Origin: JAVBOD01 sp031551045
GTDB taxonomy: Bacteria; Bacteroidota; Bacteroidia; Bacteroidales; UBA932
Direction: 5' to 3'
NCBI GenBank assembly: GCA_031551045.1
Contig: JAVBOD010000080.1
Location: 1-14,094 of the forward strand
Length of the DNA: 14,094 nt
Positions 5,519-12,279 of the stretch are shown one piece after another; positions within the stretch are counted from its first letter, which is position 1, and each line of letters opens with the position of its first letter. A program made the translations under genes and the position numbers. The notes below the pieces were generated by a model. That model had not been told where the DNA came from. It did no database searches and saw only the letters and a list, made by a program, of their open reading frames with translations.

Positions 5519-8248
5519 TTATAATTTCAATTTATTCTTCCGCGCTTCTTCCAAACTCACATAGTTTGCCTGTGCCTGTTGTGCGGCGTTCTGCGCCCGC
5601 AGTTGCGTCTGTTTTTCGTTCAACTCTTTATAAAACACCGCCCATTGTTCCGGTTGGCGGATATTGGCCAGCGTACGTACCGCATCCGAAGCGTCTTTGT
5701 TGTGAATTACCGGCGCGTTGTACTCCGGCGCGATTTTTACCGCGGTGTGTATGGCGCTGGTGGTGGCGCCGCCAATGAATATCGGAATGTTCAATCCGTT
5801 TTGTTGCATGGCTTTTGCAACATGAATCATTTCTTCCAACGACGGTGTGATTAAGCCACTCAGCCCTACCACATCGGGTTTTTCCGTAATAATGGCTTCG
5901 ATGATTTTCTCGCAGGGTACCATCACGCCCAGGTCGATAATATCATAGCCGTTGCAGGCCAGCACGACCGACACAATATTTTTTCCGATGTCGTGCACAT
6001 CGCCTTTCACGGTGGCCAGCAATATGCGGCCGGCTTTAGCCGTGGGAGAGGCGGTGTTGTTCAAATCCAAGGAAGTCAGTACATCCACCGCTTTTTTCAT
6101 TACCCGCGCGCTTTTTACTACTTGCGGTAAAAATAATTTTCCTTCGCCGAACAGTGTGCCGACGCGGTTCATTCCGTTCATCAGCGGGCCTTCAATCACG
6201 TTGAGCGAGCTGCCTGATTGTTGGAATGCAGCGGCCGTATCTTCTTCAATAAATTCGGTGATGCCTTTCAGCAAAGCGTGCGCCAAGCGTTCTTCTACCG
6301 GAAGATTCCGCCATTCGTCTTTTTTCGTTTCCTGCACCACCGTGTTGTTTTTCATACTGTCGGCCAATGCCGATAATTTTTCGGTGGCATCGTTGCTGCG
6401 GTTTAGCACTACATCTTCAACCGCCTGTAACAAGGCCGGCGGAATTTCGGAATACACCTGTAACATGCCGGGATTCACAATGCCCATGTCCATGCCGGCG
6501 GCAATAGCGTGATACAAAAATACGGAATGCATGGCTTCGCGCACAGCGTTATTGCCGCGGAACGAAAACGACAAGTTGCTCACGCCTCCGCTGATTTTTG
6601 CATGCGGACAATGCGCTTTAATCCATTGGCACGCTTCTATGAAATTAACCGCATAGTTGTTGTGTTCTTCCATGCCGGTGGCAATGGCCAGCACATTCGG
6701 GTCGAAAATGATGTCTTCGGGCGCAAAGCCTACGTGCTCCGTTAGTAGATTATAAGCGCGTTCGGCAACGGCTGTTTTCCGTTCATACGTGTCGGCTTGC
6801 CCTTGTTCATCAAACAACATCACCACAACCGCCGCTCCGTATTTCTTCAACAGTTTTGCTTTCCGGATAAATTCCGCTTCGCCTTCTTTCAACGAAATAG
6901 AGTTGACAATGCATTTCCCCTGCACGCATTTCAATCCGGCTTCGAGCACTTCCCATTTCGAGGAATCGATCATCACCGGCAGGCGGGCGATTTCCGGTTC
7001 GGACATCATGAGGTTCAGAAATTCCGTCATCGAAGCTTTTGCATCGAGCATGGCATCGTCCATACACACGTCAATCACTTGCGCGCCGCCTTCTACTTGC
7101 TCATGTACCACGTGCAGCGCTTCTTCATATTGTTTTTCGCGAATCAAGCGGGCAAATTTGGCAGAGCCGGCCACGTTGGCGCGTTCTCCGATATTCACGA
7201 AATTATTTTCGCGGGAAATTTTCAACGCTTCTAATCCGCACACCGTAGTGATGTGTTGTGATGGCGGGATTTGATGCGGCGTATATTTTTTGGCGACTTC
7301 GGCTATTGCTTTGATATGAGCGGGAGTAGTACCGCAACAGCCGCCGACGATGTTCAGCAAGCCGTCACGCAAATAGGATTCGATGGCGGCAGCCATGCTT
7401 TCGGGCGTCTCGTCGTAACCTCCGAATTGATTCGGCAAGCCGGCATTGGGATGCGCGCTGATGCGGCAAGCGGCTATTTTCCCGAGCGCCTCCACATACG
7501 GTTTCATTTGCAGCGCCCCGAATGCGCAATTCAACCCAATGCTCAGCGGTTGTGCATGCGCCAAGGAGGTGTAAAATGCTTCCACGGTTTGTCCCGATAA
7601 AGTGCGCCCGCTGGCATCGGCAATCGTTCCCGAAATCATGATGGGAACACGTTTCTGGCGTTCTTCGAAAAGTGTTTCTATGGCAAACAATGCGGCTTTG
7701 GCATTTAACGTATCAAAAATTGTTTCGACTATTAATGCGTCCACACCGCCGTCTAACAAACCTTTTACTTGTTCCACGTATGCTGCCGCCAGCTGGTCGA
7801 ACGTAACGGAACGATGTCCGGGATTGTTCACTTCGGGCGACATGGAAGCCGAGCGGTTGGTGGGGCCGATGGAGCCTGCTACGAAACGCGGGCGTTCGGA
7901 ATTCTTGGCGGTATAATTGTCGGCGGCTTCACGTGCCAACAACGCAGCTGCTTTATTCAATTCGTAGGCCAAATCCGCCATGTCGTAGTCGAGCAGCGAA
8001 ATGCCGTTGGAGTTGAACGTATTGGTTTCGATAATATCCGCGCCCGCTTCGAGGTATTGCTCATGAATATTACGGATAATCTGCGGTTGTGTTAAAGTCA
8101 GCAAATCGTTATTGCCTTTCAGCAATACTTCCGAGTGGGCAAAACGTGCGCCACGGTAATCGTCTTCCGTAAGCCCGAACGTTTGAATCATGGTGCCCAT
8201 GGCTCCGTCGAGCACTAATATGCGGTTGTTTAAGAGTTGTTCAATCAT
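5519..8248 (-). CDS. metH: Cobalamin-dependent methionine synthase lacking the activation domain
   Basis: MetH transfers the methyl group of 5-methyltetrahydrofolate to homocysteine via cobalamin. Residues 1 to about 320 are the homocysteine domain (LVLDGAMGTMIQ; zinc ligands in GLNCAFG and GGCCGTTP). Next is the pterin-binding domain at about 345-600 (NIGERANVAGS, DVCMDDAMLDA). The cap and cobalamin domains follow, with the axial histidine in GDVHDIGKN (about 752), GLSGLITPS and FIGGATTSA. The protein stops at SLEEARKNKLKL, the start of the linker that in full-length enzymes leads to the activation domain. That domain is the next gene downstream (4454-5314). The start is ATG 8248 (MIEQLLNNRILVLDG). 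A GTG at 8263 is rejected because it lies in the promoter. The protein has 909 residues. Confidence 0.96.
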   Translation of the reverse strand: MIEQLLNNRILVLDGAMGTMIQTFGLTEDDYRGARFAHSEVLLKGNNDLLTLTQPQIIRNIHEQYLEAGADIIETNTFNSNGISLLDYDMADLAYELNKAAALLAREAADNYTAKNSERPRFVAGSIGPTNRSASMSPEVNNPGHRSVTFDQLAAAYVEQVKGLLDGGVDALIVETIFDTLNAKAALFAIETLFEERQKRVPIMISGTIADASGRTLSGQTVEAFYTSLAHAQPLSIGLNCAFGALQMKPYVEALGKIAACRISAHPNAGLPNQFGGYDETPESMAAAIESYLRDGLLNIVGGCCGTTPAHIKAIAEVAKKYTPHQIPPSQHITTVCGLEALKISRENNFVNIGERANVAGSAKFARLIREKQYEEALHVVHEQVEGGAQVIDVCMDDAMLDAKASMTEFLNLMMSEPEIARLPVMIDSSKWEVLEAGLKCVQGKCIVNSISLKEGEAEFIRKAKLLKKYGAAVVVMLFDEQGQADTYERKTAVAERAYNLLTEHVGFAPEDIIFDPNVLAIATGMEEHNNYAVNFIEACQWIKAHCPHAKISGGVSNLSFSFRGNNAVREAMHSVFLYHAIAAGMDMGIVNPGMLQVYSEIPPALLQAVEDVVLNRSNDATEKLSALADSMKNNTVVQETKKDEWRNLPVEERLAHALLKGITEFIEEDTAAAFQQSGSSLNVIEGPLMNGMNRVGTLFGEGKLFLPQVVKSARVMKKAVDVLTSLDLNNTASPTAKAGRILLATVKGDVHDIGKNIVSVVLACNGYDIIDLGVMVPCEKIIEAIITEKPDVVGLSGLITPSLEEMIHVAKAMQQNGLNIPIFIGGATTSAIHTAVKIAPEYNAPVIHNKDASDAVRTLANIRQPEQWAVFYKELNEKQTQLRAQNAAQQAQANYVSLEEARKNKLKL

Positions 8249-8252
8249 AGGA

Positions 8253-8260
8253 CAAAGATA
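8253..8260 (-). promoter_or_regulatory. Promoter -7 box of metH
   Basis: TATCTTTG on the minus strand ends only four bases before the metH ATG (TATCTTTG-TCCT-ATG). If used, the transcript would be leaderless or nearly so. It directly follows the rpsT terminator tract. No clear -33 box and no cobalamin riboswitch are present. Confidence 0.6.
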
Positions 8261-8263
8261 CAC

Positions 8264-8300
8264 AAAATAAAAAACCTTCCCGGCATTGCCGGAAAGGTTT
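8264..8300 (-). terminator. Intrinsic terminator of rpsT
   Basis: The stem has a 7-bp outer part (AAACCTT/AAGGTTT), a one-base mismatch, a 5-bp GC part (CCGGC/GCCGG) and an ATT loop. On the minus strand it is followed by TTTTTTATTTT, and it lies 23 nt past the rpsT stop. Confidence 0.88.
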
Positions 8301-8323
8301 CAACACGGTTAAATCTAAATTGA

Positions 8324-8578
8324 TTAAGCGATTTTATTTACGTAAACCGTCAGGCCGCTTTTCAGGTTAGCCGCTTTATTTTTGTGGATAACGTTGATTT
8401 TTGCTAATTTATCAATCATTGCCGATACTTTAGGAAGCAACGCCGTAGCGGCTGCCTTGTCGGTAGTATTGCGCAATGCCGAGATAGCATTACGGGTAGT
8501 GCGGGCATAATAGCGGTTATGTATGCGACGTGTTTCGCTTTGACGATGACGTTTGTCTGCTGATGCGTGATTAGCCAT
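8324..8578 (-). CDS. rpsT: 30S ribosomal protein S20
   Basis: This 84-residue basic protein starts MANHASADKRHRQSETRRIHNRYYARTTRN and has the later S20 motifs LLPKVSAMIDKLAKINVIHKNKAANLKSGL. It binds 16S rRNA as a primary assembly protein near the base of the body of the 30S subunit. Length and helical, lysine- and arginine-rich composition are normal. No TAnnTTTG box is seen between it and the tRNA-Glu gene 58 nt upstream, so it is probably transcribed from the tRNA promoter. A strong terminator follows. In E. coli S20 limits its own translation; the perfect inverted repeat in the leader here could be a structure of that kind, but this is only inference. Confidence 0.97.
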   Translation of the reverse strand: MANHASADKRHRQSETRRIHNRYYARTTRNAISALRNTTDKAAATALLPKVSAMIDKLAKINVIHKNKAANLKSGLTVYVNKIA

Positions 8579-8602
8579 TTTATTTTATTTTTTATCGTTG
8601 AA

Positions 8603-8618
8603 ACGTTGCACGCAACGT
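8603..8618 (-). promoter_or_regulatory. Perfect inverted repeat in the rpsT leader
   Basis: ACGTTGC-AC-GCAACGT is a perfect 7-bp inverted repeat with a 2-nt centre. It lies 18 nt past the tRNA-Glu 3' end and 24 nt before the rpsT ATG. A poor T-tract follows it, so it is not a convincing terminator. It could be a processing or regulatory structure or a protein-binding palindrome. Confidence 0.45.
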
Positions 8619-8636
8619 CTTTACTTTTAATATTTG

Positions 8637-8708
8637 TAGTCCGTAGGGGATTCGAACCCCTATGGCAAGAATGAAAATCTTGAATCCTAACCCTTAGATG
8701 AACGGACC
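8637..8708 (-). tRNA. tRNA-Glu (anticodon UUC)
   Basis: The minus strand folds into a cloverleaf. The acceptor is GGTCCGT/ACGGACT with G1-U72 and discriminator A. The anticodon stem is CAAGA/TCTTG with loop TTTTCAT (anticodon TTC). The T-arm is AGGGG-TTCGAAT-CCCCT. The 3' CCA is not encoded. It reads GAA and GAG codons. Its own consensus promoter lies 45 nt upstream, and rpsT follows 58 nt downstream with no clear promoter or terminator between them. Confidence 0.96.
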
Positions 8709-8752
8709 ATTATGTCAATCAACAATCCCATGAGGGAATTTGTTTGGGGCTG

Positions 8753-8783
8753 CAAAAGTAATACATTTTTCCATTCCTGCAAA
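8753..8783 (-). promoter_or_regulatory. Consensus promoter for tRNA-Glu and rpsT
   Basis: TTTG (8780-8783), exactly 19 nt, then TACTTTTG (8753-8760) on the minus strand. This is one of the two best matches to the Bacteroidota consensus in the window, fitting a strongly expressed stable RNA and ribosomal protein unit. Confidence 0.82.
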
Positions 8784-8844
8784 ATTTTTATGGAATAAGT
8801 ATGTAAGATATTGATAACCAAAATAAAAGTTGTAGTAGAAATCT

Positions 8845-9504
8845 TTATTTACGATGCTTCCAAGGCTTGTCGAATGGCGAAAGGGTGATGTTTCGGAACT
8901 CGATGCCGCTTCCTTCCGATTGTAGCCCGATGCTTCCTTTGCTATAGTTGGTGCCGGTGGCGGTATTTTGCAACTGCCCGTTGATATAAACGGTAATCGT
9001 ATTTCCGCGGCAGATAATGTCGGCATGATTCCATTCTCCTGCCGGCTTTTCGTTGGACGGATGCTGTTTTTCTTTGATGGTAGTTCCTTCGGGAATATCG
9101 TCCATGCGGGCGTCGCCTAATAAAACGATATCACCGGCGTTGCCGGTTTTTAATTGACATTCGATAGTTGTGGGAAAAGGAAGCCCATGCCATAACGTAT
9201 CGAAAGGTTGGGCATGTAAAAATATACCGCTATTGACGGCTTCGCCTACCCAGCGCCATTCCACATGCAGCCGGTAATTTTCATATTCCTTATCGGTGTA
9301 CATGTAGCCATGCGGTTTTCCTGTGATATGTATGATTTGCTTTTTTACGTTGAAGACCTGTTCTACGGGAATGGCATCTGTTGCCAATTGAAAGTTCCAT
9401 CCCTGAAGATTTTTTTCATTGAAAAGGAGTATTATTTTCTTTGGCTCACAGGAGCCTCCGACCATCATCAACCCTACTAAAAAAAGTAATACTGTTCGTT
9501 TCAT
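8845..9504 (-). CDS. DUF1080 (3-keto-disaccharide hydrolase family) lipoprotein
   Basis: The protein has 219 residues. An N-terminal hydrophobic stretch (MKRTVLLFLVGLMMVGGSC) ends in Cys19, suggesting lipid attachment, although glycine in the -3 position is not ideal for a lipobox. The rest is a single jelly-roll domain of the DUF1080 type. It starts with LFNEKNLQGWNF and has YTDKEYENYRLHVEWRW, NSGIFLHAQ, TIECQL, GEWNHADIICRGNTITVYINGQ and GSIGLQSEGSGIEFRNI. Members act on glycosides, some on 3-keto-sugars; the substrate here cannot be told. No SusC/SusD or other glycan genes are near, so it is an isolated gene. Its own promoter overlaps the end of the pruA terminator. Confidence 0.88.
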   Translation of the reverse strand: MKRTVLLFLVGLMMVGGSCEPKKIILLFNEKNLQGWNFQLATDAIPVEQVFNVKKQIIHITGKPHGYMYTDKEYENYRLHVEWRWVGEAVNSGIFLHAQPFDTLWHGLPFPTTIECQLKTGNAGDIVLLGDARMDDIPEGTTIKEKQHPSNEKPAGEWNHADIICRGNTITVYINGQLQNTATGTNYSKGSIGLQSEGSGIEFRNITLSPFDKPWKHRK

Positions 9505-9531
9505 AGTTCCAATACAAAAAAATTACATGGG

Positions 9532-9539
9532 CAAAGATA
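9532..9539 (-). promoter_or_regulatory. Promoter -7 box of the DUF1080 gene
   Basis: TATCTTTG on the minus strand, 27 nt before the ATG. The -33 region falls in the pruA terminator hairpin just upstream. Confidence 0.6.
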
Positions 9540-9542
9540 CGT

Positions 9543-9570
9543 AAAAAGCCGGGCTTTCCCAACCCGGCTT
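9543..9570 (-). terminator. Intrinsic terminator of pruA
   Basis: An 8-bp stem (AAGCCGGG/CCCGGCTT) with a 9-nt loop is followed on the minus strand by TTTTT. It lies 36 nt past the pruA stop and is nearly symmetrical in function because of the A/T flanks. Confidence 0.88.
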
Positions 9571-9606
9571 CTCGTTGTAATTTCCTTTTGTATTTTTAAT
9601 AACTCC

Positions 9607-11232
9607 TTATCCGAGGAACGGGTAGCGGTAATCGTCGGCTGTTACAAAGGTTTCCTTAATGGTTTGAGCCGATACCCAACGTAATAAGTTTAGTTTGGAG
9701 CCTGCTTTGTCATTGGTTCCCGAAGCGCGTGCACCGCCAAAAGGCTGTTGTCCTACTACGGCGCCGGTCGGTTTATCGTTGATGTAGAAATTGCCGGCCG
9801 CATTTTCCAAGCGTTGTGTTGCTTCGATAATGGCGGCGCGTTCACGGGCAAAAATGGCGCCGGTAAGGGCGTAGGTCGAAGTGGTATTCACTAAATCGAG
9901 TGTGGCGTTCCAGTCGGCATCTTTATATACGTAAATAGTCAATACCGGGCCGAAAATTTCTTCTTCCATCGTCTTAAAATGCGGATTGCGTGTTACTACC
10001 ACGGTCGGTTGAATGAAATATCCTTTCGAGTCGTCGTACGTTCCGCCGGCAATGATTTCGGCATCTTTAGCCGTTTTGCAATAGTCGATGTAGCCGGTGA
10101 TGCTTTTGAAAGCAGCACGGTCAATCACGGCATTCACAAAATTAGCGGTGTCGCTGGGCGGGCCTACCTTGATTGTTTTCAGTTCGCTTAACAGCATCTC
10201 TTTAACCTTTCCCCACAACGATTCGGGAATATAGGCGCGTGAAGCAGCCGAGCATTTTTGACCTTGAAATTCGAAGGCGCCGCGGATAAGATTGGCTGTC
10301 ACTTGTTTCGGACAAGCCGACGGATGTACCATCACAAAATCTTTTCCGCCGGTTTCGCCTACAATGCGCGGATACGAGCGATATTGCTGAATATTATTGC
10401 CAATCGTTTTCCAAATTTCCTGAAACACGCCGGTAGAACCGGTAAAGTGGATACCTGCAAAGTCAGGATGAGGGAAAATAACCTCGCTGGCGTCTTTCCC
10501 GCTTACATATACCAGGTTGATAACACCATCGGGCAATCCGGCTTCTTTCAAAATTTTCATGATAAGGTTCGCCGTATAGGTGGTGGTGTTGGCCGGTTTC
10601 CACACGACCGTATTTCCCATCATGGCGGGAGCGGTAGGAAGGTTTCCGGCAATAGCGGTGAAGTTAAACGGCGTCAATGCAAACACAAAACCTTCCAGCG
10701 GGCGGTAGTTGGTGCGATTCCACATGCCGGTTGTAGAAACCGGTTGTTCGTTATAAATTTCCGACATGAAATGCACGTTGTAACGCAAGAAGTCTATCAA
10801 TTCGCAAGCGGAGTCAATTTCCGCTTGGAACACATTTTTCGACTGCACCAACATAGTGGCGGCGTTCAACATATTGCGGTACTTGGTCGCCAACAGGTTG
10901 CCGGCTTTCAGGAAAATAGCCGCACGCTCGTTCCAAGGCATGGCTTCCCAGGCCGGTTTGGCTTTCAACGCGGCATCAATGGCTTGTTGCAGATGTTCTT
11001 TTCCTCCTTGGTGATAATGTCCGATAACATGTTGGTGGTCGTGTGGCGGATTCACCGGTTTGGTTTGTCCTGTGCGCACTTCTTTTCCGCCGATATGCAT
11101 AGGAACGTCCATTTGTTCGTTATACATTTTGTTATACATGTCCAGTAAGGCTTTCCGTTCGGGGGAATTGGGCGCATACGATAATACCGGTTCATTGGCC
11201 GGCGCTGCAATGTTGAAAAATCCGTTGTTCAT
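9607..11232 (-). CDS. pruA: L-glutamate gamma-semialdehyde (1-pyrroline-5-carboxylate) dehydrogenase
   Basis: It oxidises glutamate semialdehyde to glutamate with NAD+, the second step of proline catabolism and a step in arginine/ornithine breakdown. The 541-residue protein matches the stand-alone (ALDH4-type) form rather than bifunctional PutA. The oxyanion-hole asparagine is in TPFNFTAI (about 190), the cofactor-binding WKPA at 211-214 and FTGSTG at 263-268. The general base glutamate is in VGETGGKDF (E293) and the catalytic cysteine in GQKCSAASR (C327). EEEIFGPVL and QPFGGARASGTNDKAG complete the family signature. No proline dehydrogenase gene is adjacent. It has a very good promoter flanked by a small inverted repeat, and a strong terminator, so it is monocistronic. 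Confidence 0.96.
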   Translation of the reverse strand: MNNGFFNIAAPANEPVLSYAPNSPERKALLDMYNKMYNEQMDVPMHIGGKEVRTGQTKPVNPPHDHQHVIGHYHQGGKEHLQQAIDAALKAKPAWEAMPWNERAAIFLKAGNLLATKYRNMLNAATMLVQSKNVFQAEIDSACELIDFLRYNVHFMSEIYNEQPVSTTGMWNRTNYRPLEGFVFALTPFNFTAIAGNLPTAPAMMGNTVVWKPANTTTYTANLIMKILKEAGLPDGVINLVYVSGKDASEVIFPHPDFAGIHFTGSTGVFQEIWKTIGNNIQQYRSYPRIVGETGGKDFVMVHPSACPKQVTANLIRGAFEFQGQKCSAASRAYIPESLWGKVKEMLLSELKTIKVGPPSDTANFVNAVIDRAAFKSITGYIDYCKTAKDAEIIAGGTYDDSKGYFIQPTVVVTRNPHFKTMEEEIFGPVLTIYVYKDADWNATLDLVNTTSTYALTGAIFARERAAIIEATQRLENAAGNFYINDKPTGAVVGQQPFGGARASGTNDKAGSKLNLLRWVSAQTIKETFVTADDYRYPFLG

Positions 11233-11261
11233 AATTATTGAGATATTTAATTTTTAAATTT

Positions 11262-11292
11262 CAAGGTTTCAAAGATACAAAAAAACACCTTG
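11262..11292. promoter_or_regulatory. Inverted repeat around the pruA -7 box, possible operator
   Basis: CAAGGT (11262-11267) and ACCTTG (11287-11292) are inverted copies 19 nt apart. The pruA -7 box (11270-11277) lies between them. A dimeric regulator could bind there, but arms of 6 nt in AT-rich DNA can arise by chance. Confidence 0.3.
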
Positions 11293-11300
11293 TAGTCAAA
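11270..11300 (-). promoter_or_regulatory. Consensus promoter of pruA
   Basis: TTTG (11297-11300), 19 nt, then TATCTTTG (11270-11277) on the minus strand: a full match to the Bacteroidota pattern with the same spacing as the tRNA-Glu promoter. The leader is about 33 nt. Confidence 0.82.
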
Positions 11301-11355
11301 AAAAAATATCCACAAGAAAGTCACTAAAAGAGTTTTTGCGGGAATTATTTTGGTA

Positions 11356-12279
11356 TTATTTTTCTATTAATGGTAATTTTAGCACAGAGTAGCTTCTTAT
11401 TTTTTCAAAATTATTGGTTTGAAAACCACTCGCCGAAAGCTGTAATTCGTTGCCGCTCTGTTTTACGACCAAGTAGAAAAAACGAGGTTTGTTTTCGGCA
11501 TTTATCAAGTCGTGAAAAGCGCTATTGTCGCCTGTTCTCATGGGCTGGGCCACACCGCCGCCGCCGCCGATGACCATGAAATATTTATCGTGTTTCACAA
11601 ACAGCTCCAAACTGTGAGCGTGTCCGCTGAGGAATAGCACCGCTTTTGAAGTGCCAAGGTAAGCCGGCACTAATTTTTCCTGCACCTCTTCCGATACGCC
11701 GACTTCTTTGCTGTTAGTGTAGGGCGAATGATGGCAGCAGACAATAATCGCTTTTATTCCCGGCGCCTTGTTCAGCGAATCCATCTGGCGGAGGTACCAA
11801 GCTTGCTGCCGGTTGATTTCTTCATCGCTCAGTTTTTTGAAATTGGAGTTCAACATGATGACGGCTAACGAATCAATCACCTTGTAATATCCGGTAAGCG
11901 GGACATATGGAAAACGGTGATGAAAATTTTTGATGCCTTTTTCGCTTCTCAAAAAATATTCATGATTTCCCGGGATGGCATAGGACGGAATCAGTTTTTC
12001 CCGTGTTTTGTTGAGAAATTTGTCGATACGTTCCCACGCCGAATCGCTGTAGCCGAGCGATACCAAATCGCCTAACAAAAAAAGTGCACGGTAGTTTTGT
12101 TTCGATAGATGGCCGAGCAACGAATCGGCCGCTTCAATATTACGTTCTTTTTTATGCGATATTTTTTCGGCCCAAGTGGGCGCCTGAATGTCGGCAATAA
12201 AAACCAAATCGCCGGATTCTTGTGCTATAAGCGGAAATGCGTATAGCAGAAAAAGGAGGAAGAAAAATGGACGTTTCAT
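11356..12279 (-). CDS. Exported calcineurin-like metallophosphoesterase
   Basis: The 307-residue protein has a signal peptide (hydrophobic 5-18, likely cut after Ala19 before QESGD). The metallophosphoesterase core follows, with motif I FIADIQAP (D30), motif II LGDLVSLG (D71), motif III GNHEY (104-108), motif IV CCHHSPYT (H183/H184) and motif V SGHAHS (219-223). Motif I is DxQ where most family members have DxH, so one metal ligand differs. The substrate is unknown; periplasmic or cell-surface phosphate-ester hydrolysis is likely. Its ATG overlaps the stop of the upstream DUF2851 gene in an ATGA, so the two are translationally coupled and form an operon. No clear terminator is seen in the 120 nt downstream. 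Confidence 0.9.
   Translation of the reverse strand: MKRPFFFLLFLLYAFPLIAQESGDLVFIADIQAPTWAEKISHKKERNIEAADSLLGHLSKQNYRALFLLGDLVSLGYSDSAWERIDKFLNKTREKLIPSYAIPGNHEYFLRSEKGIKNFHHRFPYVPLTGYYKVIDSLAVIMLNSNFKKLSDEEINRQQAWYLRQMDSLNKAPGIKAIIVCCHHSPYTNSKEVGVSEEVQEKLVPAYLGTSKAVLFLSGHAHSLELFVKHDKYFMVIGGGGGVAQPMRTGDNSAFHDLINAENKPRFFYLVVKQSGNELQLSASGFQTNNFEKIRSYSVLKLPLIEK

Noticed and set aside
8249..8263. GTG start giving metH five more residues
   Set aside because: The added codons lie in the -7 promoter box, and family homology begins at the ATG at 8248.
8249..8323. Cobalamin riboswitch upstream of metH
   Set aside because: Only the rpsT terminator and a promoter box fit in this 75-nt spacer; there is no room for a B12-box fold.
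10258..11148. Plus-strand open frame of 296 codons
   Set aside because: It is antisense to pruA, rich in His, Arg and Phe, and has no recognisable motif or promoter.
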